From Treponema sp. (GTDB lineage: Bacteria > Spirochaetota > Spirochaetia > Treponematales > Breznakiellaceae), in NCBI GenBank assembly GCA_031274565.1, contig JAISPY010000079.1:1-6630 (forward strand): a DNA stretch of 6,630 nt, read 5' to 3'. Each line of letters begins with the position of its first letter. Positions within the stretch are counted from its first letter, which is position 1. Below the pieces are notes generated by a model. The model was given only the letters and a program-made list of their open reading frames with translations. It was not told the DNA's origin and ran no database searches. Shown in pieces: positions 5,107-6,630 of this stretch. The position numbers were made by a program, and so were the translations under genes.

Positions 5107-6267
5107 GTGGTTGACGAAATTGGTGTATTGATTGTAGATGATTCGGCGCTGATGCGTAACCTGATAGGTAAGATGGTGGAGTCAACTCCCGGCCTCAAGG
5201 TAGCTGAAAAAGCTATGAATGGGCTCTTTGCCCTGCGGAAAATCCCCCGGGCCAATCCTGATATTATCGTACTGGATCTTGAAATGCCGGAGATGAACGG
5301 CATCGAATTTCTCAAAGAGCGTAAGAAACAAGGCATTGAGATACCGGTGATTATTCTTTCCGCAGTGGCCCGTCAGGGCGCGGAAATGACCATGGAAGCC
5401 CTGGCCTTGGGTGCCTGTGATTTTATCCAGAAGCCCTCGGATGTAAGCTCCGAGGATATCTACACGGTGCGGAATGTGCTCACCGGTATGCTCTTAGGAT
5501 ACGGCAGCAAATACCGGCGATTAGCGGGTAAGAAGCAGGTAACCGTAGATTATACGAAGTACGAGTTTAAAAGACCGGAAATTACACCCCCGCCGCCGGA
5601 CAACTTTGTCTCCCATATAAAATCGACCTTAGGGATAGCTTCCCCCGCAGGAACGGTAAAGCCCCCAACTCCGGTGAGGAAACCCGGTAAAACGGAGATC
5701 ATTGCCATCGGTATTTCCACAGGCGGTCCCGATGCGCTGCGCTTTCTCTTTTCCCGGCTTGATCCGGATCTAGCCGTACCCATTGTGGTGGTACAGCACA
5801 TGCCGCCGGGATTCACCAATGAGTTTGCCAAAAGTCTGGACCGGATTTGTCCCTTGGAAGTTAAGGAAGCGGAAGAAGGGGATCTTATCAAGCCGGGGCG
5901 CATCTTGATAGCCCAAGGGAATAAGCACCTTGAGGTAGAGCGGAAAGCCCTGGCAGTGACGGTTCACCTGTCCGACGGCCCTCTGGTAAGCGGACACCGG
6001 CCTTCTGCGGACGTACTCTTCGCTTCGGTGGCCAAGGTCTACAGTAACCAGGCATTGGGGGTCATCATGACCGGGATGGGCCGGGACGGAGCCGAGCAAC
6101 TGGGTACCATTTATCAAGAGGGGGGCAGGACCCTTGGTCAAGATGAGGCGAGTGCGGTGGTGTACGGTATGCCCCGGGTGGCTTTTGAGTTGGGCCATGT
6201 GATGGAACAGGTTCCACTGGACCAGATGGCTCGCCGGATCTGCTCCATTGCCAAAGGGCAGGGCTAA
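5107..6267 (+). CDS. cheB: chemotaxis response regulator methylesterase/deamidase CheB
   Basis: CheB removes receptor methyl groups (and can deamidate receptor glutamines). It is activated by phosphotransfer from CheA and so opposes CheR. The 386-residue protein has a receiver domain (4-120) with acidic pocket D11-D12, phospho-acceptor D57 (VLDLEMPEMNG), S85 and K109. A long linker (about 115-195) is basic and then proline-rich (PPPPD at 161-165). The C-terminal methylesterase domain (about 197-382) has the catalytic triad S204 (GISTGGP), H231 (VQHMPPGF) and D327 (MTGMGRDG). The GTG at 5107 is chosen because GGAG (5093-5096) lies ten bases upstream; a nearby ATG at 5100 is out of frame and stops after four codons. 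The length is a little above E. coli CheB (349), owing to the linker. Confidence 0.96.
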   Translation: MVDEIGVLIVDDSALMRNLIGKMVESTPGLKVAEKAMNGLFALRKIPRANPDIIVLDLEMPEMNGIEFLKERKKQGIEIPVIILSAVARQGAEMTMEALALGACDFIQKPSDVSSEDIYTVRNVLTGMLLGYGSKYRRLAGKKQVTVDYTKYEFKRPEITPPPPDNFVSHIKSTLGIASPAGTVKPPTPVRKPGKTEIIAIGISTGGPDALRFLFSRLDPDLAVPIVVVQHMPPGFTNEFAKSLDRICPLEVKEAEEGDLIKPGRILIAQGNKHLEVERKALAVTVHLSDGPLVSGHRPSADVLFASVAKVYSNQALGVIMTGMGRDGAEQLGTIYQEGGRTLGQDEASAVVYGMPRVAFELGHVMEQVPLDQMARRICSIAKGQG

Positions 6268-6271
6268 GGGG

Positions 6272-6309
6272 CAGGAAGCGCCCCTGCAGCACTACGGGGG
6301 CGCTTCCTG
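6272..6309 (+). terminator. 13-bp perfect hairpin closing the cheR-cheB operon
   Basis: CAGGAAGCGCCCC (6272-6284) pairs perfectly with GGGGCGCTTCCTG (6297-6309) around a 12-base loop, starting four bases after the cheB stop. It is GC-rich and stable but has no T run on either side, so intrinsic termination would be inefficient. It may instead protect the 3' end or act with Rho. Confidence 0.6.
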
Positions 6310-6398
6310 ATATGCGTATACTCACCTGTTATGTGCCATTGCCCCTAAACTGGTTGACAACATATTTTAAATAAAACATGCTGGAAACGGGGAAAAAT

Positions 6399-6515
6399 AT
6401 GGGAATATTACTTTTTGGTTCAATATTTTTAATTGGGGTTTTAGGTATTCCTTTTGTAATAACCAGTATTATACTTACAAAAAGGAAAAATGAAAATTTA
6501 GAAAATAATATATAG
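6399..6515 (+). CDS. possible 38-residue single-pass membrane protein
   Basis: From ATG 6399, with GGGG at 6389-6392 about six bases upstream, an AT-rich frame encodes 38 residues ending at TAG 6513-6515. Residues 2-27 are almost entirely hydrophobic (ILLFGSIFLIGVLGIPFVI...), followed by the charged tail TKRKNENLENN. By the positive-inside rule this suggests an N-out, C-in membrane segment. An in-frame ATG at 6378 would add seven residues but has a weaker upstream site. A TTGACA lies at 6354-6359, but no convincing -10 box sits at the right distance. I recognise no family. The gene ends only four bases before the right IS end, with its stop intact. Length and composition make this plausible, not certain. 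Confidence 0.45.
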   Translation: MGILLFGSIFLIGVLGIPFVITSIILTKRKNENLENNI

Positions 6516-6519
6516 AGGC

Positions 6520-6538
6520 TTTCCCAAAACTATGATTA
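6520..6538 (+). repeat. terminal repeat of the right IS
   Basis: TTTCCCAAAACTATGATTA is inverted relative to plus-strand 172-191, with one A deleted. The two copies face outward-in from either side of the 6.3-kb central block. Confidence 0.65.
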
Positions 6539-6630
6539 GCCGGGCGTAAAATATTGAAGTGCCCGCAGGGCGGCAAGACAAATAACAGCACAAAATAACA
6601 CAAAGGAAACTTTTTTGTGCCCTTTGATAT
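6520..6630. mobile_element. end of a second IS related to the left one (runs off the right edge)
   Basis: From 6520 the plus strand reads TTTCCCAAAACTATGATTA, matching the inward-read end of the left IS apart from one A. The sequence just inside (6539 onwards) differs from that inside the left end and shows no transposase start. It is therefore probably the opposite (3') end of the same type of IS, with its transposase on the minus strand beyond the window. CACAAAAAAGTTTCCTTTGTG-like complementary segments occur near 6600-6618. No transposase C-terminus is recognisable in the 111 visible bases. Confidence 0.55.

Noticed and set aside
6539..6630. Transposase C-terminus on the minus strand at the right edge
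   Set aside because: All minus frames were read. The visible residues show no transposase motif, and one open frame ends inside the terminal repeat, so I do not call a gene.
1..6630. CRISPR array, tRNA or rRNA genes
   Set aside because: No regularly spaced direct repeats and no cloverleaf or rRNA-like sequence were seen on either strand.

Overview
This looks like bacterial chromosome: a conserved metabolic and signalling core with insertion-sequence debris at both edges. The core genes are of moderate to high GC. The genes fit a motile anaerobe with assimilatory sulfate reduction. A spirochaete, perhaps a Treponema relative, is my best guess from the CheR/CheB style and the mixed composition with many IS fragments, but nothing in the window proves it.

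Layout. The left edge (1-191) is the end of an IS4/Tn5-type element, with the first 48 codons of its transposase on the minus strand. It abuts the C-terminal tail of an IS5-type transposase (about 219-422, plus). That tail runs straight into the AT-rich 3' part of a SAM-dependent methyltransferase gene (424-777) that has lost its SAM-binding half. Next come about 240 bases without a convincing gene, including an attC-like inverted-repeat site. From 3944 down to 1018 the minus strand carries a compact operon cysH-cysD-cysN. From 4252 to 6267 the plus strand carries cheR-cheB, closed by a 13-bp perfect hairpin. A 38-residue single-pass membrane protein may follow (6399-6515). At 6520 another IS end begins, with nearly the same terminal sequence as the left one.

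How the genes work together. CysD (adenylyltransferase) and CysN (GTPase) make adenosine 5'-phosphosulfate (APS) from sulfate and ATP. CysH carries the four cysteines of a [4Fe-4S] cluster, so it should reduce APS directly to sulfite. This agrees with the absence of an APS kinase gene or domain here. CheR (methyltransferase) and CheB (response-regulator methylesterase) are the two opposing enzymes of chemoreceptor adaptation.

The 307-base divergent region between cysH and cheR is the most information-rich non-coding stretch. A sigma70-like promoter reads towards cysH into an 85-base leader that folds into a long hairpin. A second promoter reads towards cheR and places the transcription start essentially on the cheR ATG, suggesting a leaderless message.
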